Below, in pieces: positions 1 to 7,372 of a stretch of 15,685 bases of DNA. Made by a program: the position numbers and the translations under genes. Below the pieces are notes generated by a model, which saw nothing but the letters and a program-made list of their open reading frames with translations, made no database searches and was not told the origin of the DNA. The DNA is from Euryarchaeota archaeon UBA501 (GTDB lineage: Archaea; Thermoplasmatota; Poseidoniia; Poseidoniales; Thalassarchaeaceae). Every line of letters begins with the position of its first letter. Within the stretch, counting starts at the first letter, position 1. The DNA lies in NCBI GenBank assembly GCA_002505685.1, contig DAVT01000152.1:1-15685 (forward strand). The letters are read 5' to 3'.

Positions 1-576
1 GTTTTCGCATATGAGCGTCGAGGCAGTGCATCTTGGGCTGACGTTGAAGCCGAAATTGGCCTTCCTCCTAGTATCGATGAATTCGATGACACTCTAGACG
101 GTCAGGCTGAACATGCCAAGGCACTGGATGGGTATCGACGAAGAATTTCCAAAACTCAAGCCTACCGGGATTTCCACGCTGAGAGAATCGAAAAGGGTCA
201 GCGCGCTAGTTCTCTGATTGGAAATCAATACACAGGTTCAATTTTCTTGGCCATGATGTCCACATTCGAGTCGGACTATGAGTCCGATAGTCCCCTAGAT
301 GGGCAGCAGTTTGGCTTGTGCGGTTACGGTTCCGGTGCGAAGGCCAAGGTGTTTGAGGGAGTCGTTAGCGATCGATGGAGAGAGGTTGTTGCCAGTTGGA
401 ATCTATTTGAGAGAATGGCGGGTCGTATGGCCATCGATCAAGTCACTTACGAATTACTTCACAAGGGTATTCACGAGGGCAGCGTCCTCAAACCTCGAGG
501 GGAATTTGCCTTGGTCGAAATTGAAGGCGGCGAAGGGGAACTTGAGGGTGCTCGAAGTTATGCTTGGGTCGAATAA
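1..576 (+). CDS. mvaS: Hydroxymethylglutaryl-CoA synthase, C-terminal part (5' end outside window)
   Basis: The reading frame is open from the first base and ends at TAA 574-576, so 191 C-terminal residues are visible. HMG-CoA synthase condenses acetyl-CoA with acetoacetyl-CoA to feed the mevalonate pathway, which in archaea makes isoprenoid lipid chains. The identifying motifs are GNQYTGS at visible residues 74-80, matching the family GNxYTxS segment with its active-site Asn, and YGSGAKAKVFEG at 109-120, the family YGSG motif near the C-terminus. The catalytic Cys, Glu and His lie in the missing part. The segment resembles the bacterial/eukaryotic and haloarchaeal enzyme (long form with YGSG) rather than the short thiolase-like archaeal form. 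An internal ATG at 247 could be mistaken for a start, but the homology continues upstream of it. The etfB gene follows after 69 bases on the same strand. Confidence 0.85.
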   Translation, partial: VFAYERRGSASWADVEAEIGLPPSIDEFDDTLDGQAEHAKALDGYRRRISKTQAYRDFHAERIEKGQRASSLIGNQYTGSIFLAMMSTFESDYESDSPLDGQQFGLCGYGSGAKAKVFEGVVSDRWREVVASWNLFERMAGRMAIDQVTYELLHKGIHEGSVLKPRGEFALVEIEGGEGELEGARSYAWVE

Positions 577-605
577 TCGTTCAGGCATCCCTTGGGAATC
601 GTTCA
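575..605 (+). repeat. 9-bp direct repeat, 22-bp period, upstream of etfB
   Basis: The 9-mer AATCGTTCA occurs exactly at 575-583 and again at 597-605, a centre-to-centre spacing of 22 bp, about two helical turns. The first copy overlaps the HMG-CoA synthase stop codon. The repeat lies 40-70 bases before the etfB start. The same-face spacing would suit a dimeric regulator, but no regulator is known here and chance cannot be excluded. Confidence 0.4.
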
Positions 606-624
606 TAGGCGGGTTTCGGTGGCG

Positions 625-641
625 CATCACCATAGGTGATG
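625..641 (+). promoter_or_regulatory. Hairpin that sequesters the etfB Shine-Dalgarno sequence
   Basis: CATCACC (625-631), loop ATA (632-634) and GGTGATG (635-641) form a perfect 7-bp inverted repeat. The right arm contains the etfB ribosome-binding site (AGGTGA, ending about six bases before ATG 646). The left arm resembles the anti-Shine-Dalgarno end of 16S rRNA, so the two compete for the same bases. Folding of the mRNA would hide the site. Whether this is used for control is inference. Confidence 0.5.
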
Positions 642-645
642 ATGA

Positions 646-1398
646 ATGGCAGATATTGCAGTTCTATTGAAACAAGTTCCCGATACAAATGCGAAGATTA
701 TGGTCAGTGGCGGTCGAGTCGATGAAAGCGCCGTCAACAAGTGGTCAATGAGCCCTTATGATGAGTATGCACTTGAGGCCGCTCTAGCCCAAGGTGGCTC
801 GATTACAGCCATCACTTGTGGTCCAGAGCGAGCCAAGAAGATGCTCACAGATGCAGCAGCAGTAGGCGCATCAGACCTGATGCACATCGTTGTCGATGAT
901 CTTTCAACACTTGATTCGAATCAAATCGCAACCATTCTTGCAGCAGCGGTCGAAAAGACGGGTGCATCCGTAGTATTCTGTGGAAAGCAAGCTGCTGACA
1001 CCAATGCCGGTTCGACAGGACCAGGTGTTGCTGAGAAGATGGGGGCTGGTTGTGTAACAATGGTGAGTGAACTCACCGGAGACGCATCTGGATTCATGGC
1101 ACTTCGACCCAGTTCGAATGGGATGGAGCGAGTCAGTGTTTCCGCCCCTTGCGTAATTGCGTTTGACAAGATGGGCACCGAACTTCGACGACCCAATGTA
1201 AAGGGCATCATGATGGCGAAGAAAAAGGCCGTCGAAACGATGACGGTTGCTGACTTGGGGGTCGACCTCGGTTCGTCGTCAGTCACTCTCAACAATCAAT
1301 CACCGCCTGCTGAGAAACCGGCAGGACAGAAATTTGAGGGCGCAGAAAACGTCGGCACAGTCGTAACAAAATTGCGAGATGAAGCAAAGGTGATTTGA
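646..1398 (+). CDS. etfB: Electron transfer flavoprotein beta subunit
   Basis: This is the small subunit of the heterodimeric cytoplasmic electron-transfer flavoprotein, which binds AMP structurally and accepts electrons from acyl-CoA and other dehydrogenases. The 250-residue length is usual for the family. The N-terminus MADIAVLLKQVPDT has the expected first strand of the Rossmann-like fold. CGKQAADTNAGSTGP (112-126) is the ETF-beta nucleotide-binding motif. ELRRPNVKGIMMAKKK (179-194) matches the recognition loop that docks partner dehydrogenases. ATG 646 is chosen because AGGTGA lies at the right distance upstream and because the N-terminus aligns. The etfA gene begins 12 bases after the stop, so the two are almost certainly one transcript. 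Translation may be modulated by the hairpin over the ribosome-binding site. Confidence 0.95.
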   Translation: MADIAVLLKQVPDTNAKIMVSGGRVDESAVNKWSMSPYDEYALEAALAQGGSITAITCGPERAKKMLTDAAAVGASDLMHIVVDDLSTLDSNQIATILAAAVEKTGASVVFCGKQAADTNAGSTGPGVAEKMGAGCVTMVSELTGDASGFMALRPSSNGMERVSVSAPCVIAFDKMGTELRRPNVKGIMMAKKKAVETMTVADLGVDLGSSSVTLNNQSPPAEKPAGQKFEGAENVGTVVTKLRDEAKVI

Positions 1399-1410
1399 GG
1401 AGGGATAAAT

Positions 1411-2310
1411 ATGGTAACAGTCATTGCAGAAATTTCAGGAAACAGTCTACACCCCGTGACCGCACAATTGGTTGGAGCGGCCGGAGGGGATGCAACCGTC
1501 CTATGCCCTGGTGGAATTGGGGCCTCAGAAGCGGCCGCGATCGCTGGCGTCTCAAAGGTCATCTCCGTAGAAGGGGATTGTTTTTCGGCATTTGATGGTG
1601 GAGCATGGGCCTCCGCATTAGGGACTGTGGCTGAGGGTCGAGTTCTTGCCGCCTCAACAGCGACAGGTCGAGAAATCGCAGCACGCATGGGAGCGTCCAA
1701 AGGCGTGGCGGTCGTACAAGATGTCACCAGCATCGATGGCAATTCAGTCTCTCGCCCAATTTATTCGGGCAAGGCCATGGAAACGCTCACGGTAGCGGAT
1801 GACACGATTCTAACCTTGAGGCCGAATACCTTTGCAGCAGCCTCCGGAGGCGGTAGTGCCGATGTCAGCACAGTCAACCAAAGCGCGGATGTTGCAACTT
1901 CTGTCAAGGAAGCAATTGCCAAGGCCAGTGAACGCCTCGATGTTGCGGATGCAGACATTGTCATTTCTGGTGGTCGAGGTATGGGCAGCATCGAAAATTT
2001 CAGCCACCTTGAAGCGATCGCAGACCAGTTGGGGGCTGCTGTTGGTGCCTCACGGGCGGTCGTTGACGAGTGGGGGATGTCGCATAGCATTCAAGTTGGA
2101 CAAACCGGTAAGACGGTGAATCCAAGCCTGTATATTGCAGTGGGAATCTCTGGGGCTATCCAACACCTTGCTGGAATGCGCTCTTCAAAGTACATCGTTG
2201 CCATCAACAAGGATGCAGACGCACCCATTTTCGGAGTTGCTGATTACGGAATTGTGGCAACATGGGAAGAAGCACTTCCAGCTTTGGCCGACGCACTTTC
2301 CAACCTCTGA
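1411..2310 (+). CDS. etfA: Electron transfer flavoprotein alpha subunit (FAD-binding)
   Basis: This is the FAD-carrying large subunit of the ETF dimer and the partner of EtfB encoded just upstream. Its 299 residues fit the usual 300-320. The C-terminal FAD domain is clear: ISGGRG (185-190), VGASRAVVDEWG (211-222), the QVGQTGKTVNP region (228-238) running into YIAVGISGAIQH (241-252), and INKDADAPIF (265-274). The N-terminal domain (about 1-165) is more diverged but has the expected alternating strands and helices. The start at ATG 1411 is preceded by a strong GGAGGG ribosome-binding site directly after the etfB stop. No ETF:quinone oxidoreductase or acyl-CoA dehydrogenase gene is in the window, so the electron donors and acceptor are unknown. 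Confidence 0.95.
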   Translation: MVTVIAEISGNSLHPVTAQLVGAAGGDATVLCPGGIGASEAAAIAGVSKVISVEGDCFSAFDGGAWASALGTVAEGRVLAASTATGREIAARMGASKGVAVVQDVTSIDGNSVSRPIYSGKAMETLTVADDTILTLRPNTFAAASGGGSADVSTVNQSADVATSVKEAIAKASERLDVADADIVISGGRGMGSIENFSHLEAIADQLGAAVGASRAVVDEWGMSHSIQVGQTGKTVNPSLYIAVGISGAIQHLAGMRSSKYIVAINKDADAPIFGVADYGIVATWEEALPALADALSNL

Positions 2311-2319
2311 GATGGTTGC

Positions 2320-2979
2320 GTGCGCGACCCTCTCGTGGTCGAACCCTCAGCATCTCATGATGCTTCGATAATCTGGATGCATGGATTGGGCGCAAGCGCC
2401 TACGATTTTGTCGACATGCCTCGTTTGATTCCCCGGCCGGGTACTCGCTGGATTTTCCCGAACGCCCCAGTGCGCCCAGTTACGTTGAACAATGGATGGA
2501 AGATGCCATCGTGGTTCGATATTCGCTACCTTGCAGGTCAATCTGAAGGGGAACGAGAATGTCCAATCGAGGCTCAAGAATCCTCGGAAATGATCATGCA
2601 AATGATTGAGGCAGAACATGAGAAGGGGATTCCTTACGAGCGTATTGTCCTAATCGGATTCAGCCAAGGAGGGGCCATGTCTTTGTACACTGGTTGTCGT
2701 TTTTCAAGTCGTATTGCAGGCATGGTGTGCCTCTCGGGCTACCTGTTGTTCCCCGAAAAACATCTTGATGAATGCTCAGATGCCAATCGAGATACTCCGA
2801 TTTTACTCTGTCATGGAATCAGAGATGACATGGTTCCGTTCACTGCGGGTGAACAAAGTGTTGATTTTTTGCGAGAGCATGGTTGGGAAGTAGAGTTCGA
2901 ATCCTACCCGATGTTTCATGAGGTTTGCATGGCCGAAATCAATCGAGTGGATGATTTCTTAACACAAATTTTGGATTAA
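2320..2979 (+). CDS. Alpha/beta hydrolase, carboxylesterase / acyl-protein thioesterase family
   Basis: A 219-residue single-domain hydrolase of the phospholipase/carboxylesterase (Abhydrolase_2) family, probably cytoplasmic since no signal peptide is seen. MHGLGAS (20-26) forms the oxyanion-hole region. GFSQGG (113-118) holds the nucleophile Ser115. HGIRDDMVP (165-173) supplies the acid, probably Asp169. YPMFHEV (196-202) supplies His200. All triad residues are present, so it should be an active esterase or thioesterase; the substrate cannot be read from the sequence. GTG 2320 is the first start after the etfA stop, which is in the same frame nine bases upstream; GTG 2335 is an alternative. 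It probably belongs to the etf transcript. Its stop shares TTAA (2976-2979) with the converging propeller gene. Confidence 0.88.
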   Translation: MRDPLVVEPSASHDASIIWMHGLGASAYDFVDMPRLIPRPGTRWIFPNAPVRPVTLNNGWKMPSWFDIRYLAGQSEGERECPIEAQESSEMIMQMIEAEHEKGIPYERIVLIGFSQGGAMSLYTGCRFSSRIAGMVCLSGYLLFPEKHLDECSDANRDTPILLCHGIRDDMVPFTAGEQSVDFLREHGWEVEFESYPMFHEVCMAEINRVDDFLTQILD

Positions 2980-4601
2980 TCATCTAACAAATCGTAGGTA
3001 TCTTCTCGAGTTGTACCTTGGACCTGGACGGTGATCGTATCCGTACTACTTTCGCGTGCAGGGTCGCTAACGGTCAAGGTGAATGTGTGGTTTCCGATCG
3101 GTAGACGAACTTTAACCATCGGAGTATCACCAATTTGTTTTGACAACCCATCTCGCCAAATCCACTGTTCAATGCCCTGACTCCCCGGAGATGTTGCTGA
3201 GCCATCCAGAACAACAATCGCAGTACCATCTTGACTGGCATCGACCACAAGGTCGGTCCCTGCATCTGCTGTAGGAGGGACATGCGAAATGAAATCATCA
3301 TCCGAAAGCCCAGCCATCAAATCTGTCTCTTCGTCCTCGATTTTCGCCATTTGCTCAATTTCATCATCTAGCATAGCAAACAATTCCGAGTCATCTACCG
3401 AAGATTTCCCAGCGTTGAGTTTCTTTTGCTCTTCAGGTGTCAAGAAGGATGCCAAGTCATCACCATCATCGGCATACAAGTCATCATCTGCGCTGGCCAC
3501 TGGAGATTTCAACTCGGAACCTTCTGCAAATTCTAGCAAATCAGCATCGATTTCAGAATCGGCAGAAAGCGCGTAGGGAGTCGCATTTGGATCAATCCAA
3601 AGAATCCGATTTTCCCTTGTGTAATCATTTTGGTTGTCCCCACTCAATGCAATTCTTGTTCCATCCTGATTGGAAACAATCGATTCGACCAATCCAGTGT
3701 GCTCGCATCTCCAAACCTCTTCCCCTTCAGCATCGATTCGATGCAAATAGAACCATGAGGCGACCAGTAAATCATCACCGTGCCTGCGCAAGTCATTGAT
3801 AGTGTACATGGATTTCCACAAATTTTGTTGTTCAAGTTCCCCTGATAACTTGGTTACAGTTCCATCAAAGTGTCCAGAAAGAGCTCCAGTCCCGTCTGCG
3901 ATTAAGCACACACTTCTAGATGCGATTTCCTCGGAATACAATTGTTCACCCGTTGATGACCAGCGTTCTAGAGCGATTTGTGCTACTTCAGATGGTGTAA
4001 TTCCGAGTACTTCTCTGGAAAGGAGAAGTGAACCATCGTGCAGGAAGCACATGGCGGAAACCACTTCTCCATCCTCCTGTATGGGTGTTCTTTTCCAACG
4101 CAAATTTCCACTAGAGTCGAGGACGTATACATTCCCTTCATCATCACAAACCGCAATTCCAGTTCCATCCTTCGCCACGGATAGTCCGATTAATTCACCA
4201 GAAGAAAAACGACCTCGTTTGACTCCATTTTCTGTGAACACGTGGACGTGCCGTCCACCATCGATACAAGCGATAAGCGTACCATCATCCGACATGCCGA
4301 GTAAGTCGCATCCGCCCCCTACCGCATGTGTCCAACGTCGTCCACCCAATCGCTCATGTCCGTAAACATCACTGGTATGCGTACCCACGATGATGACTTC
4401 TCCTCTGGCAAATTGGACATGCGTTACAGAATCTTCCACATTGAACGGGTCCAATTGAGTCGGTGAATCCGACATGTCGAGAATACGAATCGTTCCATCT
4501 TCGCCTCCCCATGCCATCCATTTCCCATCGGGAGATACATCGATGGCCTGAACGATGGCCTCACATTCGATTTCACAAATCGGGTCAATGACCATCGGCA
4601 T
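2976..4601 (-). CDS. Beta-propeller (WD40/PQQ-like) protein with acidic linker and C-terminal PKD-like domain
   Basis: From ATG 4601 the protein has 541 residues. Residues 1-345 contain seven or eight propeller-like blades with recurring 'dG..ia.g..dG.i.v.d' patterns, for example GEDGTIRILDM, DDEGNVYVLDSSG and HFDGTVTKLSG. A very acidic stretch (about 350-440) follows, rich in D/E with predicted short helices. Residues about 442-529 form a PKD-like immunoglobulin fold beginning PPTADAG and containing LDGSAT, WIWRDG and FTLTVSDP. No signal peptide or membrane segment is seen, although PKD domains are usually extracellular. Function is not recognised; propellers generally act as binding scaffolds. 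An in-frame TTG at 4613 and ATG at 4595 are alternative starts, and none has a clear ribosome-binding site. It lies 45 bases after the ThiI-like gene and is probably co-transcribed with it. Confidence 0.8.
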   Translation of the reverse strand: MPMVIDPICEIECEAIVQAIDVSPDGKWMAWGGEDGTIRILDMSDSPTQLDPFNVEDSVTHVQFARGEVIIVGTHTSDVYGHERLGGRRWTHAVGGGCDLLGMSDDGTLIACIDGGRHVHVFTENGVKRGRFSSGELIGLSVAKDGTGIAVCDDEGNVYVLDSSGNLRWKRTPIQEDGEVVSAMCFLHDGSLLLSREVLGITPSEVAQIALERWSSTGEQLYSEEIASRSVCLIADGTGALSGHFDGTVTKLSGELEQQNLWKSMYTINDLRRHGDDLLVASWFYLHRIDAEGEEVWRCEHTGLVESIVSNQDGTRIALSGDNQNDYTRENRILWIDPNATPYALSADSEIDADLLEFAEGSELKSPVASADDDLYADDGDDLASFLTPEEQKKLNAGKSSVDDSELFAMLDDEIEQMAKIEDEETDLMAGLSDDDFISHVPPTADAGTDLVVDASQDGTAIVVLDGSATSPGSQGIEQWIWRDGLSKQIGDTPMVKVRLPIGNHTFTLTVSDPARESSTDTITVQVQGTTREDTYDLLDD

Positions 4602-4646
4602 GGTTGGTGACAATGGGTCAACATCTTGACTTTGCCGACAACACGA

Positions 4647-5498
4647 TTAGGAAAACACTCTGACTCTGAGTTTGTCAATTTCGCTTTCATTCCAGCCAAC
4701 AAGTGGTTCAAGATGAACCAGTGGAGTACGCACATCTTCATCCTCTGCAACCTTTGTTGGAGCTTCGGGCAGATGGTGGGCGACAATTCCCCAAGGGTCG
4801 GGGTCCTTTCTGCCACCGGGTCCTGTCATCAACTGGTTGGCATATTTTTCAGAGGCCAATGCGGGGTCCCATTGTTGTAGCAAATCCGCAGATCCCTTGA
4901 CCGGCTTGACTCGACAACCTCTGTGCATCATCAGCCATGCACATAACACATCTTCTTCAGATTCCAAATTTGCAAGCACAAGCCCCTGAACTCCAGAAGG
5001 CAATCCACCAGGCCCCATGAATCGTGATCCCAATAGGTGCACTTTGTCAGGGAACAAAGCGACGCGAACCGCCCAATCCGGATTGCCCAAGTTTACCTGC
5101 AAGTCAACATTTTCAAGAATTTTTGAACCCACTGTCGCGGCGAATGTTTGACTTGTCCACTCGCCTTTTTGTCCATGACGTTTGCACTGGACTGCAAAGG
5201 TTCCAGTTGGGTTTGGGTTTCTCTCTAGGGCTGCTTTGGCGACTGATTCTGGGTCGAGTTCTATTTCTGAATAAGGATCCACGGCATTCACACCAAATGT
5301 GTGTTTCAATGCATCCACAATTTCATCATCTTGTTCCCCACTGACGAATACCAATCCTCCTTCTGCTCGGATATTCACCGATGCCCCTCGGAGGCTACAT
5401 TGTGCGGCAATCGTGTCCCTCAAGACCTTGGTAAAGTGCTTGCGAACTGGTCTAGATTTGAGCATAGACTCGCCAATCCGGACCATCCATTGGCCCAT
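4647..5498 (-). CDS. Truncated ThiI-like protein: NFLD and THUMP domains with a degenerate PP-loop region
   Basis: ThiI makes 4-thiouridine at position 8 of tRNA, using a THUMP domain for tRNA binding and a PP-loop ATPase that adenylates the uridine. In this 283-residue protein the N-terminus GESMLKSRPVRKHFTKVL (9-26) matches the ThiI start (E.x.KS..VR..F...L). The THUMP region (about 76-168) includes FAVQCKRHGQKGEWTSQ. GPGGLPSGVQG...LMMHRGCRVKPV aligns with the ThiI GGFP.GTQ...LM.RGCRV segment. Where ThiI has SGGxDS, this protein reads ANLESEE (176-182), so the ATP-pyrophosphate loop is absent and the rest of that domain is cut to about 100 residues. The tail (TGPGGRKD, then RTPLVHLEPLVGWNESEIDKL) still aligns with the end of the PP-loop domain. 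ATG 5498 is favoured because GAGGTG, overlapping the purF stop, lies just upstream; GTG 5501 is possible. Confidence 0.72.
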   Translation of the reverse strand: MGQWMVRIGESMLKSRPVRKHFTKVLRDTIAAQCSLRGASVNIRAEGGLVFVSGEQDDEIVDALKHTFGVNAVDPYSEIELDPESVAKAALERNPNPTGTFAVQCKRHGQKGEWTSQTFAATVGSKILENVDLQVNLGNPDWAVRVALFPDKVHLLGSRFMGPGGLPSGVQGLVLANLESEEDVLCAWLMMHRGCRVKPVKGSADLLQQWDPALASEKYANQLMTGPGGRKDPDPWGIVAHHLPEAPTKVAEDEDVRTPLVHLEPLVGWNESEIDKLRVRVFS

Positions 5499-5507
5499 CA
5501 CTTCACC

Positions 5508-7043
5508 TCAGGGTTCGTTGTGGATTTCGATAATCTCATCATTCTTGATTTGAGCAGATTTTGCAGCATCATTTCTCGCACTTTCCAACTTTTCTAGATA
5601 GGCATCATCTATGTCACCAGTCACATATTCACCATTGAAGCAAGAGGTGTCGAAACTGTCGACATTTCGAGTCCCACCACTACATGCATCAATCAAATCA
5701 TCCAATTTTTGGTACATCAACCAATCTGCACCAATTTGTTCGCTGACATCTTCTTGAGTTCGCCCATGCGCGATATACTCGCTCTTTGCTGGCATATCGA
5801 TGCCATACACATTTGGATGGATGACAGGTGGAGCGGCACTGGCGAAGAAGACCTTATTCGCACCAGCGTCCCTTGCCATTTGGACAATTTTCGCACTGGT
5901 ATTGCCACGTACGATACTATCGTCAACGAGCAAGATATTTTTGTCAGCAAATTCGTAAGGAATAGGGTTGAGTTTCTTTCGCACACTATCCTTTCGTATG
6001 GCTTGGCCGGGCATGATGAAAGTGCGGCCAACATAACGATTCTTGACAAATCCTTCACGGAATGGCACGCCCAGATCCTTGGCGAGTTCCATCGCTGCAA
6101 TACGGCCACTGTCTGGAACTGGGATGACAACATCGATTTTTTCATCAGGATGCTCAATGGGGATTCTAGCAGCCAATTTTCGTCCCATCTTCAATCTGGC
6201 TCGGTGGACGCTGATACCATCAATAATCGAATCTGGGCGTGCAAAGTAAACATGTTCAAAGATACAGGGTGTGTATGTTGCAGAATCTGAGCATTGTTTC
6301 TCAAAGAATTGTCCACCTGCGGTGATAAACACGGCTTCACCAGGGTCAACATCTCTGACGATTTCACAACCGAGTGCCTGTAAAGCCACAGATTCGGATG
6401 CGAGGACCCATTCATCACCGCCATGGGCTCCTTCCCTTCGGCCGATGATGAGTGGTCGTATACCCCAAGGGTCACGGAATCCAAGAATACCGTATCCTGT
6501 AATCATCGCAATAATCGCATAACCTCCACGACATCGCTCATGGACCTTTGAGACAGCGTGGAAAATATCGACAACATCTACATGCAATTCGTCTTCAATG
6601 TACATTTTACCGCGCTTGTGCAATTCATGCGCGAAGATGTTCATCAGGACTTCAGAATCACTATTCGTATTCACATGCCGCAAATCTTCTTTGTAGAGTT
6701 GTTTCCTCAATTCCTCCGCATTGGTTAGATTCCCATTGTGGGCCAAAGATATCCCGTGGGGGGAATTGGTGTAGAATGGCTGGGCTTCGGCGCAAGAAGA
6801 AGTCCCTGCGGTGGGATATCGTACATGTCCCACACCCATATGCCCAGCCAGAGTTTCCATGTGTCGTTGTTGGAACACATCGCGAACCAATCCGTTCGAC
6901 TTTCTTTGGAACAATTGTTCCCCATCACAGGTCACAATTCCAGCCGCATCCTGTCCTCGATGTTGCAACACTGTGAGGCCATCATAGATGATTGGAGATG
7001 CGGACATCCCTTCTTGGGCGACGACGCCAATGATACCACACAT
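5508..7043 (-). CDS. purF: Amidophosphoribosyltransferase (E. coli-type, no Fe-S ligand set)
   Basis: PurF transfers glutamine-derived ammonia to PRPP, the first committed step of purine synthesis. The 511-residue protein starts MCGIIGV with no propeptide, so Cys2 becomes the N-terminal nucleophile of the Ntn amidotransferase domain after Met removal. HVRYPTAG (73-80), AHNGNLTNA (101-109) and the SDSE region (128-131) form the glutamine site. The phosphoribosyltransferase domain has VKNRYVGRTFIMPGQ (333-347) and the PRPP loop ILLVDDSIVRGNTS (370-383). The C-terminus (NVYGIDMP, SCFNGEYVTGD, ending EIHNE) follows E. coli PurF closely and lacks the cysteines that bind the 4Fe-4S cluster in the B. 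subtilis type, including at NVYGID where that type has Cys. It lies 71 bases downstream of eL37 and just upstream of the ThiI-like gene. Confidence 0.96.
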   Translation of the reverse strand: MCGIIGVVAQEGMSASPIIYDGLTVLQHRGQDAAGIVTCDGEQLFQRKSNGLVRDVFQQRHMETLAGHMGVGHVRYPTAGTSSCAEAQPFYTNSPHGISLAHNGNLTNAEELRKQLYKEDLRHVNTNSDSEVLMNIFAHELHKRGKMYIEDELHVDVVDIFHAVSKVHERCRGGYAIIAMITGYGILGFRDPWGIRPLIIGRREGAHGGDEWVLASESVALQALGCEIVRDVDPGEAVFITAGGQFFEKQCSDSATYTPCIFEHVYFARPDSIIDGISVHRARLKMGRKLAARIPIEHPDEKIDVVIPVPDSGRIAAMELAKDLGVPFREGFVKNRYVGRTFIMPGQAIRKDSVRKKLNPIPYEFADKNILLVDDSIVRGNTSAKIVQMARDAGANKVFFASAAPPVIHPNVYGIDMPAKSEYIAHGRTQEDVSEQIGADWLMYQKLDDLIDACSGGTRNVDSFDTSCFNGEYVTGDIDDAYLEKLESARNDAAKSAQIKNDEIIEIHNEP

Positions 7044-7072
7044 AGCGCTTCCCGAATGGTCGTCATGTCGAC

Positions 7073-7082
7073 GGTTTTAGAG
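7073..7082 (-). promoter_or_regulatory. purF: Possible TATA-like element for purF
   Basis: On the - strand the A/T-rich run CTCTAAAACC lies 30-40 bases before the purF ATG at 7043, about where a TATA box of a leaderless or short-leader archaeal transcript would sit. purF has no strong Shine-Dalgarno sequence, which agrees with a short leader. The match is weak and read-through from eL37 is an alternative. Confidence 0.25.
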
Positions 7083-7090
7083 TTTGACGG

Positions 7091-7106
7091 CGTTCCTAAA
7101 GGAACG
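7091..7106 (-). other. Perfect 6-bp hairpin between eL37 and purF
   Basis: CGTTCC (7091-7096), a four-base loop and GGAACG (7101-7106) form a perfect inverted repeat 8 bases past the eL37 stop. It has no following T-tract, so it is not a standard terminator. It could stabilise the 3' end of the ribosomal-protein message or be an operator for purF. Confidence 0.3.
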
Positions 7107-7114
7107 AAATCTCC

Positions 7115-7300
7115 TCATTTCTTCTGATACATGGTACGATTTCGCTTGTTCCAGCGGTAACCGCGCATCTTGGAAGTGACATTGAATCCGCAGGAGGCGC
7201 ATTGGCGCTTCTGCTTGTGGTAACTGTGTCGTCCGCAGCGACGGCAACGGATGTGCGTGGACTTCTGGCGCTTGCCCATGCTTGGAGTACCCTTACTCAT
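7115..7300 (-). CDS. rpl37e: Large-subunit ribosomal protein eL37
   Basis: A 61-residue basic protein beginning MSKGTPSMGKRQKSTHIRCRRCG, diagnostic of the archaeal/eukaryotic ribosomal protein L37e. The zinc ribbon is complete: CRRC and CASC bracket the loop GRHSYHKQKRQ. The C-terminus is rich in Arg and Lys, typical for binding 23S rRNA. The start at ATG 7300 is chosen over longer in-frame options because the family begins at MSKGTPS and because AGGTG lies just upstream on the - strand. purF follows 71 bases downstream in the same direction. Confidence 0.95.
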   Translation of the reverse strand: MSKGTPSMGKRQKSTHIRCRRCGRHSYHKQKRQCASCGFNVTSKMRGYRWNKRNRTMYQKK

Positions 7301-7333
7301 ATCGACACCTAGCGGCCCGGCGACCAACCTTCC

Positions 7334-7340
7334 GTATATC
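7334..7340 (-). promoter_or_regulatory. Candidate TATA box for eL37
   Basis: On the - strand GATATAC (7340 to 7334) lies 34-40 bases before ATG 7300. With a start site about 25 bases downstream this leaves a short leader holding the AGGTG ribosome-binding site. The same ATATAC core, again preceded by CCT and one base, occurs before the eL42 operon. The call rests on position and this similarity only. Confidence 0.4.
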
Positions 7341-7352
7341 AGGCTTGCCACC

Positions 7353-7365
7353 CGCCCTATGGGCG
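7353..7365. other. Short GC-rich inverted repeat after the membrane-protein pair
   Basis: CGCCC (7353-7357), a TAT spacer and GGGCG (7361-7365) form a perfect 5-bp stem. It sits between the stop of the 4-helix membrane gene (7373) and the eL37 promoter region. It has no adjacent T-tract. It may act as a 3'-end structure or boundary, or be chance. Confidence 0.2.
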
Positions 7366-7372
7366 AACCGTA

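Noticed and set aside
921..1742. Two - strand open frames opposite etfB and etfA
   Set aside because: They lie antisense to well-identified ETF genes and have no recognisable motif.
3796..4365. Open frame of 189 codons on the + strand
   Set aside because: It is the antisense shadow of the propeller gene; its Ser/Pro-rich composition is typical of such shadows.
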